Part shown: positions 1 to 6,960 of the stretch, in pieces
How the letters are laid out: the number at the start of each line of letters is the position of its first letter
Numbering within the stretch: the stretch's first letter is position 1
Source: Pedobacter ghigonis
GTDB lineage: Bacteria; Bacteroidota; Bacteroidia; Sphingobacteriales; Sphingobacteriaceae
Length of the DNA stretch: 64,000 nucleotides
Assembly (NCBI RefSeq): GCF_903166585.1
Contig: NZ_CAESCM010000005.1
Coordinates: forward strand, 124,001-188,000
Direction of reading: 5' to 3'
Translations under genes and position numbers: made by a program
The notes under the pieces: model-generated
What the model was told of the DNA's origin: nothing
Database searches by the model: none
What the model saw: the letters and a program-made list of their open reading frames with translations, nothing else

Positions 1-2
1 AA

Positions 3-515
3 ACCAAGCAAGATGGCTGGGCCGAACTTTGTACCACCATTACCGATGGAGGCTGGGGCTATACAGGAAAGCCTTTAAAACCCGTTGCGCTGGTGCTCAA
101 CAATCTGATTAAGTGCAGGGCCAATAATGCCAATATGCTGTTAAATTACGGGCCAACTAAAGAAGGGGTACTTACTCCTGAAATGTACACCAGTCTGGCC
201 GAAATTGCCGGTTGGATGAAAGTAAATGGCAGTGCCATAAAAGGTGCACAGGCACTCGATGCCAGCGAATCGGCATCGGTACCGGCCACAGCAGCAGCCA
301 AGCGCCGCTACCTGTTTTTACTGGCTCATAAAAAGGGTGAAAAACCAGTCGATGAACAGGTGACTTTTAGCACAAAGGGAAGTATTAAAAACGTAAGCCT
401 GGCAGGCAATAAAGTACCCCTTAAATACAGCGTAGCAAATGGACAGCTTACGGTACAGGTACCGGCAGCATTAAGAACCGTATTGCCTGATGTTATTGAG
501 CTGGAGTTGAAGTAA
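3..515 (+). CDS. alpha-L-fucosidase (GH29), C-terminal part
   Basis: The reading frame is open from the left edge of the window, so only about 170 C-terminal residues are visible. GH29 enzymes hydrolyse terminal alpha-L-fucose from glycans, usually in the periplasm. Seen here are a WAELCTTITDGGWGY segment, the usual W-x(n)-WGY block near the end of the GH29 barrel, and NANMLLNYGPTKEG, which matches the family block NLLLNxGPxxDG. A short beta-sandwich-like tail ends in IELELK. An internal ATG-like start near 93 is only an artefact of the truncated frame. Such genes often sit in polysaccharide utilisation loci, but no SusC/SusD pair is inside the window. Catalytic residues lie upstream and cannot be checked. 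Confidence 0.8.
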   Translation, partial: TKQDGWAELCTTITDGGWGYTGKPLKPVALVLNNLIKCRANNANMLLNYGPTKEGVLTPEMYTSLAEIAGWMKVNGSAIKGAQALDASESASVPATAAAKRRYLFLLAHKKGEKPVDEQVTFSTKGSIKNVSLAGNKVPLKYSVANGQLTVQVPAALRTVLPDVIELELK

Positions 516-892
516 GCAGAAATCGGGTTGCTTTATGGACTAACCCACAATAAAGGTTGTAAAGGGCCAAAGAACTTAATAAAAATAAAAATGTTGTTAC
601 GGAATTGTATCCTTTTCTCTTTAACTTATTGGCTTTTAGTTTTTTTTGCTTTCTGTATTGATAATTAGCTTAGTCATTTGTTAGTTTGAAATAGTGATGA
701 CAAGACAATGAAAAATCAGCTTAAATAGGTATTCTATATTCCACCACAAAGTGGGCTATAAGGATTTCAGTATAATTGTTTATAGCTTCCATAAAAACAG
801 TTGTAATAGCAATGTTTACGTTAGGATTATGGATAATAAAGAGAAACCGTATCAGACCTAATGACAAATAAATCTAGGACGGCACAATGAGC
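516..892. other. gene-free spacer after the fucosidase gene
   Basis: About 380 bp, AT-rich, with no supportable ORF on either strand. I see no clear terminator hairpin, tRNA or repeat. It separates the fucosidase gene from a minus-strand HTH gene, so both genes end here convergently. Confidence 0.6.
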
Positions 893-1303
893 TTATCGTT
901 TAGCATTATTGTGATACTTAGAAGCAAACTCCTTTAATCGATTCATTAATTCTGGATTATTTACCTTAACATTCACACCCTTTTTCTTGTCAAATTTCTC
1001 AATTTCATAAGGCATACCTACTTCTTTATGTAGCCGTTTCAATTCCGTCTCTAAAGCTTTTGCCAATCCAGTAGTTATTCTTCCCTGTGCTGCTAACAAA
1101 TTTCCATTATCTTCTTCAAGTAATTCTCCTATTTCATTGAGATTTTCGTAGCTAGGTTGTGAAGTGTTGGAATTCCAACCACTAACAGTAGTGTAGTCTA
1201 CATCCACCCAAAGTGATACTAATCGTGAGGAAGCCCCAACTTTTTTTGTTATCAACTTTATCTGATTAATGTTTGTACTTTCCTTTACTGTTTTTCTGCT
1301 CAT
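893..1303 (-). CDS. small HTH (XRE-like) DNA-binding protein
   Basis: 136 residues. Residues about 20-70 look like a lambda-repressor/XRE-type helix-turn-helix: VGASSRLVSLWVDVDYTTVS, then GWNSNTSQPS and an ENLNEIGELLEED helix, as in proteins with the pattern xxTVSxWxxGxxxPs. The C-terminal half is charged and helical (LETELKRLHKEVG, ELMNRLKEFASKYH) and I do not recognise it. It probably acts as a transcriptional regulator or mobile-element immunity protein. It stands alone, divergent from the sigma/dCas12f unit, with 757 bp of structured DNA between. Whether it controls that unit is unknown. The family call is moderate because the second helix is degenerate. Confidence 0.55.
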   Translation of the reverse strand: MSRKTVKESTNINQIKLITKKVGASSRLVSLWVDVDYTTVSGWNSNTSQPSYENLNEIGELLEEDNGNLLAAQGRITTGLAKALETELKRLHKEVGMPYEIEKFDKKKGVNVKVNNPELMNRLKEFASKYHNNAKR

Positions 1304-1403
1304 AAAAAAATGGATAGAAGTTTGCTTTATGTGCGAACTTTTGTATATTTGTTAATAGTTATTATAGCGACAAATAGGGTTGGGGAAACCTGACTGTTAC
1401 GAT

Positions 1404-1602
1404 GTCACTCATGAATGAAAACCGCTAAATTTTCCACATGAGCCGATCGTGAGTTCGCCATATCTATTGGGTTTTGTTATCTTTGTGATATCTTATATTC
1501 AATAGGGCGACACTCATGTAAGTCTTTTGTGGAACTCAAGCCTTGGCTTGAGCGGTTCTTAGCGGTACCTCATTTAAAAGCATTGAGTTTCGCCCTATTG
1601 GT
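1404..1602. ncRNA. candidate structured RNA or switch with alternative pairing
   Basis: The segment at 1500-1516 (caatagggcgacactca) can pair with an upstream arm at 1450-1470 (gagttcgcc...ctattg) or with a downstream arm at 1586-1600 (gagtttcgccctattg). The two stems exclude each other. Between them sits a perfect hairpin, CTCAAGCC-tt-GGCTTGAG, at 1535-1552. CTCATG at 1408-1413 can also pair with CATGAG at 1437-1442, and the octamer cactcatg recurs at 1406 and 1511. No protein gene explains this. It could be a leader, a small RNA or a recombination site. The strand is not decided. Confidence 0.35.
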
Positions 1603-1871
1603 TGATACCAATCTGGTTTGCCTCCTGCTTTGTAGAGTTTACATCGTTTTACATAAAAATTAACCGTTTATGAAAACGAAAAAATTAAGCGCCATCAAAA
1701 TGATTCACCTCAAGGAAGTGATTTGTAATTATTCCCTACAACTATTATTAAAGAACGTTATCTGTTCTCCATCGTAATACGTGCCAGAATTCCAAGTTAA
1801 AATATAGCCCAAAAGAGCATAGGCTAGTGTGAGAGAGCGCACAAAGCCCAGCGGGTTAATTTAGCTTGTTA

Positions 1872-2003
1872 CCAGCCCTTTATTGCTAATTAGGCAAAGG
1901 TGCAGCACAATGGTTTTTCGCAATCCCAAGGTAGGTATCTTTTTCCTAATAACAAATATGGTTTACCATATCCGCATATATTAACGCGGAAGGGCTGGTT
2001 TTT
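1872..2003 (+). ncRNA. candidate multi-branched structured RNA just upstream of the sigma gene
   Basis: CCAGCCCTT (1872-1880) and AAGGGCTGG (1990-1998) form a perfect 9-bp closing stem followed by a short T run (1999-2002). Inside, two hairpins abut the 3' closing arm with no gap: ATATGG-ttta-CCATAT (1956-1971) and CCGC-N10-GCGG (1972-1989). A smaller TTGC/GCAA hairpin (1883-1897) lies near the 5' arm. Stems stacked this exactly suggest a real RNA fold about 127 nt long. The T run favours the plus strand and a terminator-like 3' end. It could be a free small RNA, a guide-type RNA for the adjacent dCas12f, or a leader of the sigma/dCas12f operon. Confidence 0.45.
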
Positions 2004-2060
2004 GCTTTATTTCGCCCCCATTATTAATATTAATTTGAATCAGAACATAAACAGTGATTT

Positions 2061-2876
2061 ATGAGAGCAGAAACCATATACAACATAAACGAGAAGAGCT
2101 TTTATTTCAACAAATTCAGCAGTGGTGATGAAAAGGGCCTTGAATATTTTTATAATCAGCTCTATCCTTCGTTATTTTATCAAAGGAGAAGGTACATCAA
2201 AGATGACGTCAACGCGGACTGTATCGTTAGCGAAGCTTTTCTTCGTCTTTGGCTCATCAGAAATAGTATAACCTGTCCGAACCACCTTAAAACCTTTCTC
2301 CATAGCACCACCCTAAAGGCCTGCAAAGCTTACTATAAGACCTCCCGCCACAATTTTCAACGGAATATGCTCAAACTCGACGAGATCGATAACTACCAGG
2401 AATTCATCGGAGGCTACGATCCAGAGGTAGAACTGGATCCTGAAGACGTTGTCTATCAGGAAGAACTGGATGAAATCTTAAAGCTAAAATGGCGGCAAGT
2501 CGAGGCGGTCATGCCTAATCTCAACGAAAACCAACAACTGTTTATTCAGCTCTGCCTGAAATATGATTTCAACTACGAACGCATCGCTTGGCATATTGGT
2601 GGCATTTCGGATTATCAGGTAGCCCGAAGCGTGGAAAAAACACTGGAAACATTAAAATCAATTCTGACCAGCTCACAAAAACTTGAGTCTACCGGAAAAG
2701 CCAGAAAATTCAAATTTGAGGGCGATCTGTGCGAGGAACAATCTAGTATTCTGCACATGCGGTATGAACTCCAGTACAGTTTTGAAGAGATCGCCAGAGC
2801 ATTGAATTTAAGCCAGGAGCATATCAAAAGAGCTTTTGTGCTAGCCTATACCAAAGTAAAAAGGATAAAAAATTAA
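2061..2876 (+). CDS. ECF-like sigma factor, extended, partner of dCas12f
   Basis: 271 residues; typical ECF sigma factors are about 170-200. Residues about 15-95 have a sigma2-like helical pattern (FNKFSSGDEKGLEYFYNQLYP, then SEAFLRLWLIRNSI and LKTFLHSTTLKACKAYYK), the part that binds RNA polymerase core and the -10 region. Residues about 148-203 form a sigma4-like HTH (MPNLNENQQLFIQL ... YERIAWHIGG ... VARSVEKTLETLK). A second sigma4-like HTH follows at about 222-268 (EEQSSILHMRYELQYSFEEI, then ARALNLSQEHIKRAFVLAYT). The stop is four bases before the dCas12f start, so the two are one operon. By analogy with sigma-E/dCas12f systems of Bacteroidota, it is probably recruited to promoters by the RNA-guided partner. 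No anti-sigma gene is nearby. Confidence 0.75.
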   Translation: MRAETIYNINEKSFYFNKFSSGDEKGLEYFYNQLYPSLFYQRRRYIKDDVNADCIVSEAFLRLWLIRNSITCPNHLKTFLHSTTLKACKAYYKTSRHNFQRNMLKLDEIDNYQEFIGGYDPEVELDPEDVVYQEELDEILKLKWRQVEAVMPNLNENQQLFIQLCLKYDFNYERIAWHIGGISDYQVARSVEKTLETLKSILTSSQKLESTGKARKFKFEGDLCEEQSSILHMRYELQYSFEEIARALNLSQEHIKRAFVLAYTKVKRIKN

Positions 2877-2880
2877 TGCC

Positions 2881-3978
2881 ATGGAAAAAGAAACGATGAT
2901 TGTTACCCGTAAAATCCAGCTACTGATTGACTCGGACGATAAAGAAGTGATCAGAGCTGCGAAGGATCAGCTATACGACTGGCAACGCATTTGTTTCCGT
3001 GCTGCCAATATGATCATGAGCCACCATTTTGTGCAGGAACAGGTAAAGGATTTCTTTTACCTGACCGAGGAGATCAAGCTGAAAATAGCCGATGAGAAAA
3101 AGGAAGCGAACGGGATCCTGAATTCCTCACGCCAGAATACTACCTACAAACTGCTTTCCAATCATTTCAAGGGGCAGATTCCTACCAATATCTTAAGCAA
3201 CCTTAACAATACTTTAATATCCTCTTTCAACAAAGAGAAGGATGCTTATTGGAAAGGAGAAAAGTCATTGAGGAACTACAAACGCAATATCCCACTGCCT
3301 TTTGGGGCAGAGGTAATTTCCAAACTGGCCAAAACTTCTGACCACAGGAATTTTACCTTCAGGCTTTTTCAGATTCCCTTTAGAACTTATCTTGGAAAAG
3401 ACAGGTCGGACAAAAAGATCATGCTGGAAAGGGTCTTGGGCGGTACATTGAAACTCCGCGCCAGCCACATTCAGCTCGATAAGGGTAAGGTATTTTTGCT
3501 AGCTGCTATAGCGATCGAAAAAGAACAACATGTACTTGATCCCACGATCATTGCCGAAGCCTCACTTTCAATAGAGCACCCGGTAACGGTTAAGATCGGT
3601 AGGCACGAGCATGCAATTGGAAACAGGGAAGAATTCCTATATAGGAGGCTAGCAATACAGTCGGCGGTAAACAGGGTCAAAAAAGCCGTAACTTTTAACC
3701 GTGGCGGCCATGGCAGGAAGCGGAAAATGAAAAGCGTTGAAGATTACCGCAATATGGAAAAACGGTATGTGGAATATAAACTACATGTCTACAGCCGGAT
3801 GCTGATCGATTTCTGTGTGAAACACCGGGCGGCAACATTATTACTGATTAACCAGCAGGAAAAAGAGGAAATAGCAAAAGAAGATCATTACCTTTTGCAG
3901 AACTGGAGCTATTATAGCCTTAAGGACAAAATCAACTATAAGGCAGAAATGGCAGGCATCCAGATGATTGTTGAGTAA
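2881..3978 (+). CDS. nuclease-dead Cas12f/TnpB-family RNA-guided protein
   Basis: 365 residues. The central and C-terminal part follows TnpB/Cas12f closely: FLYRRLAIQSAVNRVKKA (252-269), FNRGGHGRKRKMKSVEDYRN (272-291), a bridge-helix-like YVEYKLHVYSRMLIDFCVKH, then LLQNWSYYSLKDKINYKAE (338-356). The RuvC-I Asp of GxDLGI is replaced by Ser228 (EASLSIEHP). The RuvC-II Glu is Ile323 (TLLLINQQ). The protein ends at GIQMIVE, before the CxxC zinc finger and the RuvC-III Asp that active relatives carry. It therefore should bind guide RNA and DNA but not cut. It is directly downstream of the sigma gene. Known family members recruit sigma factor to guide-matched promoters. It is not an intact transposon TnpB: there is no tnpA or element end nearby. 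Confidence 0.82.
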   Translation: MEKETMIVTRKIQLLIDSDDKEVIRAAKDQLYDWQRICFRAANMIMSHHFVQEQVKDFFYLTEEIKLKIADEKKEANGILNSSRQNTTYKLLSNHFKGQIPTNILSNLNNTLISSFNKEKDAYWKGEKSLRNYKRNIPLPFGAEVISKLAKTSDHRNFTFRLFQIPFRTYLGKDRSDKKIMLERVLGGTLKLRASHIQLDKGKVFLLAAIAIEKEQHVLDPTIIAEASLSIEHPVTVKIGRHEHAIGNREEFLYRRLAIQSAVNRVKKAVTFNRGGHGRKRKMKSVEDYRNMEKRYVEYKLHVYSRMLIDFCVKHRAATLLLINQQEKEEIAKEDHYLLQNWSYYSLKDKINYKAEMAGIQMIVE

Positions 3979-4498
3979 GATATTAAGAGGTTTTTTGCAG
4001 AACCGTAGGGTGAGATAGCAATATCCTCACAAGCCGATTAAATTAGGCGTTGCAATGGCGGACTTCATGTTAGAGAAGAAATAAAAACGCATACTACTGT
4101 TGAAAATATAAAAGGCTGCTTGTACATCATAAAGGCGGGATCATGGTTGTAACTGCCGAATCTGACAAGATGGTACAATATCTATGGGCACTATTGATTA
4201 AAAAATTAAGTGAGTCTACTTAAATAACAAAAAATGAAAGTAAAACCATCGGGATGACGATCCGGTAGGCTAGAAAAAGCATCCCATCGGTTTACAGGCC
4301 GAAATGAGGCGTTGGAGAACTAAATTAATGCTTGCCTTCAGGTTTCTGGCTTAGCCGCTTAATTAAATCATCATCTAAATCTTTTATATTTTACTCATTC
4401 TTCCTATTCCATTCCCTTTTCTTAGTTTTGAAGTTTAAAAGATAACAATACACAAACTGCTTATCGGTACCGTTTAAGCGCTTTAAAAACAGAAAATA
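3979..4498. other. gene-free stretch after dCas12f, up to the displaced EVE start
   Basis: 520 bp with no protein gene. Its first two thirds hold the candidate guide-RNA locus described separately. The last part (about 4340-4480) is AT-rich and would contain the original promoter of the EVE gene, now cut off from most of that gene by the inserted element. Confidence 0.6.
4001..4340 (+). ncRNA. candidate guide-RNA locus of the dCas12f system
   Basis: This lies where Cas12f/TnpB guide RNAs are often found, just 3' of the protein gene. A 5' hairpin GTGAG/CTCAC (4010-4030) and a GCC/GGC hairpin follow each other. A long stem (GTAAA, CC, GGGATG at 4240-4256 with CATCCC, GG, TTTAC at 4280-4295) closes a 23-nt loop. 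It is followed by GCC-gaaatga-GGC (4298-4310) and ends in gttggagaac (4311-4320). CTTCAT (4063-4068) can pair with ATGAGG (4304-4309), like a repeat/anti-repeat pairing. By analogy with Cas12f scaffolds ending in ...GAAC or ...CAAC, the guide would start at about 4321 (taaattaatgcttgcc...). I found no target for that sequence in this window. The boundaries are inference. Confidence 0.35.
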
Positions 4499-4587
4499 AT
4501 GAATCATTGGTTAGTGAAATCAGAACCTTTTAAATATAGCTGGGAGAAATTTAATGAAGATGGCCGCACCTTTTGGGATGGCGTGCG
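4481..4587. repeat. attL: 107-bp direct repeat at the left end of the integrative element
   Basis: This is 105/107 identical to 18341-18447 in the same orientation, 13,860 bp away. It includes the start codon and first 29-30 codons of the EVE-domain gene plus 18 bp of its upstream DNA. The two mismatches (4516 and 4537) are both synonymous third-codon positions. Homology stops abruptly at 4587/18447 inside the sequence gggatggcgtgcg, which marks the inner limit of the att site. Confidence 0.85.
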
Positions 4588-4597
4588 CTGTTTTTGA
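4499..4597 (+). pseudogene. displaced 5' fragment of the EVE-domain gene
   Basis: It encodes MNHWLVKSEPF...GRTFWDGVR, identical to the first 30 residues of the intact EVE protein at 18359. It then runs into element sequence, adds Cys-Phe and stops at TGA (4595-4597). It is the leftover of the chromosomal gene start after site-specific integration. The native promoter remains on this side, while the restored gene at the right end is driven from element DNA. Confidence 0.85.
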
Positions 4598-4805
4598 ACC
4601 ATTTTTGAATTTGGTTCAAGCTGATTTCTTCTTGTGATTTTCACTGATTTTGCCCTAAAATCGCCAATTTTCACTCATTTTGTCGGCTGTTTTGTCGCCA
4701 ATTTGAGCATTATTTAATTCAGTATTTTCTTCGTTTAAAGAACTTAAAGCTATCTTATTGACAAGCATAGCGCAGTTAATAAATTGTTATTTGTCGCTAA
4801 GTTAA
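4598..4805. promoter_or_regulatory. left attachment arm with integrase-type boxes
   Basis: Next to the att core is a hairpin GAACCA...TGGTTC (about 4596-4618). At 4676-4705 two tandem TTTTGTCG boxes lie 13 bp apart, 25/30 identical to 18281-18310 beside the integrase start. An extra tcgccaatt copy is at about 4661. These look like arm-type binding sites for the element's own integrase. Confidence 0.45.
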
Positions 4806-5267
4806 TCAAATCTTACCATCATCAGCAAAACTGTAATAGTTGTAATTGGTAACGATCAAATGGTCGCACACTTCGATATCCAGCAGCTTTCCTCCGTTAA
4901 ATAACTTTTGGGTTAGTTTCTTGTCAGCCTCACTAGGGTTTGTGTTACTGCTCGGATGATTATGTGCCAATATTATTTTACTGCTATTCGTCTTTAAAGC
5001 GACTGAAAATATAATCTTCGGATCGGCTAACGTTCCCTGTACTCCACCTGTGGATATATCCACGATTCCCAGTACTCGGTTACTGGTATTTAGCAGAATC
5101 ACCTTAAATTCCTCTAATAGTTCAATTTTTCCTAGTTGCCAATGTTGCATTAAAATGCGGTAAACATCTTGCGAACTGTTGATTTTTGGTCGTTCCGTAA
5201 TGTTGTAGTCTGATTTGTAGCTTACTTCAACTTCAGCCACTTTGAATGAGTTTTGTTCTTGTACCAT
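4806..5267 (-). CDS. RadC-like JAB/MPN domain protein
   Basis: 153 residues from the Met at 5267 (MVQEQNSF). The longer frame to 5327 starts with an unconvincing 20-residue extension. The sequence AHNHPSSNTNPSEAD is the RadC/JAMM zinc motif HxHPS-x7-D, preceded by EEFKVILLNTSNRVLG and followed by VCDHLIVTNYNYYSFAD as in RadC. The N-terminal HhH part of chromosomal RadC is missing, as is usual for copies on mobile elements. RadC-like proteins are probably metal-dependent nucleases or accessory DNA factors; their real role is unsettled. It lies at the left end of the element and is the last gene in its transcription direction. Confidence 0.8.
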   Translation of the reverse strand: MVQEQNSFKVAEVEVSYKSDYNITERPKINSSQDVYRILMQHWQLGKIELLEEFKVILLNTSNRVLGIVDISTGGVQGTLADPKIIFSVALKTNSSKIILAHNHPSSNTNPSEADKKLTQKLFNGGKLLDIEVCDHLIVTNYNYYSFADDGKI

Positions 5268-5318
5268 AAGATTTGATTTAATTATGGTACGATGGCAAGC
5301 TTTAATCGAATCTAAGCA

Positions 5319-5398
5319 AAGAAGCAACGCAATAAATGGATAGTGCGTTGCCTCGCGCGTTTATGGCGGAATTTCTTTAAGCGTGATGAGATTGCAAG
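5319..5398. repeat. dispersed 71-bp repeat, copy 1
   Basis: Core 5320-5390 matches 7990-8060, starting agaagcaacgcaat and ending gcgtgatgag. It contains a hairpin GCAACGCA/TGCGTTGC. It lies between the stop of the gene at 5417 and the start of the RadC-like gene. A weaker relative (tatgcgttgcct) sits upstream of the helicase at about 15272. Confidence 0.7.
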
Positions 5399-5416
5399 CT
5401 TATATTTGAGTAATAA

Positions 5417-6010
5417 TTAATACCCATCATTGCCTTGGCTTTTCGGTAAAGTCTTTTTCTTGCTATGTTTAAATATCTCCTCTTTATTCGTTTTAAACAT
5501 ATTAACTGCGGCAATGCATGCTTCATAAAAATCGGTTAGATATATAACATACTTTCCTTTTCCGGGATATTCATTCACTTCAATAAACTTAACCCCTCGT
5601 CCTGCCACTAAGGTCAGTTCATCCCCGATGACAGAGTTATGGATCAGTCTAGATCTTCCTATGCGGTATAACGCATTAATCTCTTTTGATTTAAGGTCCA
5701 AATTGAAGTATTCACTATTCAAGATATTGAAGTGAGTGGAAGGTCTTGTAATCTTCACACTATTACCATCAACTTTTATTTGTAGTGGCTTACTGGATTC
5801 AGAATGGTAGCTCGCAATTGTATCAACAATAACAAATAATAGTACTGTAACAGGGTAACCTAGAGTGCCAAAGTTGGGATTGGCCCATATAGAACTATCT
5901 TGTTTACGGTATTTGAGCATCTCTCCGATAGCGTAAATATACTCGTCTAAAGCTTCAATAACCATCGTAGACGGTACGATATGTCTATTATGGTGGAATG
6001 TATTTTTCAT
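5417..6010 (-). CDS. unknown protein, possible HEPN-type motif
   Basis: 197 residues, not recognised. It has no signal peptide. A hydrophobic stretch (YPVTVLLFVIVDTIASY, about 52-68) looks like a buried helix rather than a membrane segment. YRIGRSRLIHNSVIGDE contains R-x4-H-N, resembling the R-x4-6-H signature of HEPN RNases, but the surrounding fold cannot be judged. The C-terminus is lysine-rich (KHSKKKTLPKSQ). It lies within the element between a lipoprotein gene and the RadC-like gene, 26 bp from the former, so it is probably co-transcribed. Function unknown; a HEPN call is only a suggestion. Confidence 0.5.
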   Translation of the reverse strand: MKNTFHHNRHIVPSTMVIEALDEYIYAIGEMLKYRKQDSSIWANPNFGTLGYPVTVLLFVIVDTIASYHSESSKPLQIKVDGNSVKITRPSTHFNILNSEYFNLDLKSKEINALYRIGRSRLIHNSVIGDELTLVAGRGVKFIEVNEYPGKGKYVIYLTDFYEACIAAVNMFKTNKEEIFKHSKKKTLPKSQGNDGY

Positions 6011-6036
6011 TAACAGTGATAAGTAGAATGCTATAT

Positions 6037-6960
6037 TTAGTTGACTAACTCACTATCACTGTTGGACTCGATTGTATAGTATGTGTATTCATCCTGTCCC
6101 TTATACCACCGATACTGGGTTTGTTTGAATCGCAACGTTGTCAACATTTCTTGCAGTGCTTCCTGTGTTTCCTTTTTATTAGCATTTGCAGCAAAGTAAC
6201 CACCTGTGAATTTAAGTATCGAATTACTTTTGCCACCAAGCGTGACTTCAATATCATGTTCCCAAAGCTTGTCTCTAGTAAGTTGGTAATATGCTCGTCT
6301 GATCTTTGGAAAATATTTGATTTGCGAAGCAACTGCCTTATTTCTAAGCGTATTTGTTAATCTTAATATCTCCTTATCTGAACTAGCACTGCCATCTTTA
6401 ATCAGCCCAGCGTAGATTTTAAATACAGTAACGGCAATATTAACATTCTGTAGTGTAGATAGATCCATTTTGGATATATCATCCCCTTTATTGATATCTT
6501 TAATTCCATTACTAATCCTGGCTTTTAGTGCTTCAGAACCAGTGGGGGTTGGTGTTATACTCTGGGTTGATGTGTTACTATTGGTTGAAGTATTGACTTC
6601 TAACTGTGTTTCTTTTGCTTTTTCTAAGTTAAATTGAACCAAGTCATCGGTATGAATCCAACCTATGTAGATATTGCTCAGCGACTTGGGTTCCATTACT
6701 TGAACCTTACTAAACTTACCATCGGTGTCCAATATTATTAATTTATTCGATATAATCAGTGTGCGGTATAACGTGTCGTTAAGAGTAGAAGCCCCTGTGT
6801 CAATCAATTTCTTTGATGATTCCGATGGACTTATTAACAGGTCGGTGGGTTTATTAACGGAATAGAATTTATCTTTATTGGAATTAGAGCTGTTGCAAGA
6901 ACAAACCAGTATTGCAAAGAATGTTAAATATAATACGTATCTCATCAGTGACTTAGTCAT
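6037..6960 (-). CDS. predicted lipoprotein with SH3-like N-terminal region
   Basis: 307 residues from the Met at 6960 (MTKSLMRYVLYLTFF), which overlaps the upstream stop by eight bases. A hydrophobic signal is followed by ILVCSCNSS, a lipobox-like cysteine, so the mature protein is probably membrane-anchored. Residues about 35-110 (FYSVNKPTDLLISPSE ... YIGWIHTDDLVQF) look like a bacterial SH3 domain. A Thr/Ser/Asn-rich linker (STNSNTSTQSITPTPT) separates it from a helical C-terminal domain that I do not recognise. Translation is probably coupled to the upstream lipoprotein gene. Confidence 0.65.
   Translation of the reverse strand: MTKSLMRYVLYLTFFAILVCSCNSSNSNKDKFYSVNKPTDLLISPSESSKKLIDTGASTLNDTLYRTLIISNKLIILDTDGKFSKVQVMEPKSLSNIYIGWIHTDDLVQFNLEKAKETQLEVNTSTNSNTSTQSITPTPTGSEALKARISNGIKDINKGDDISKMDLSTLQNVNIAVTVFKIYAGLIKDGSASSDKEILRLTNTLRNKAVASQIKYFPKIRRAYYQLTRDKLWEHDIEVTLGGKSNSILKFTGGYFAANANKKETQEALQEMLTTLRFKQTQYRWYKGQDEYTYYTIESNSDSELVN

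Larger units (their letters stand above)
1304..2060. other. gene-free, strongly self-complementary region upstream of the sigma gene
   Basis: 757 bp without a convincing gene between a minus-strand HTH gene and the plus-strand sigma/dCas12f unit. It carries two blocks of inverted repeats (listed separately at 1404-1602 and 1872-2003). A 35-codon ORF at 1670-1777 starts with MKTKKLSAIK but has no recognisable features. The promoters for both flanking genes should lie here; I could not assign them confidently. Confidence 0.6.

Noticed and set aside
1670..1777. 35-codon ORF MKTKKLSAIK... as a leader peptide or bacteriocin precursor
   Set aside because: No clear cleavage motif, no processing genes, no start signal; too weak to list as a gene.
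1361..2060. Retron or CRISPR array upstream of the sigma gene
   Set aside because: No reverse transcriptase gene, and repeats are not regularly spaced nor of equal length.
2881..3978. Transposon-encoded TnpB with IS ends
   Set aside because: No tnpA and no IS200/605 end hairpins seen; catalytic residues are lost and a sigma gene is coupled to it.
4321..4340. Target of the proposed guide inside this window
   Set aside because: Only a chance-level 10-base match was noticed (near 23091), not at a promoter; no real target found by eye.
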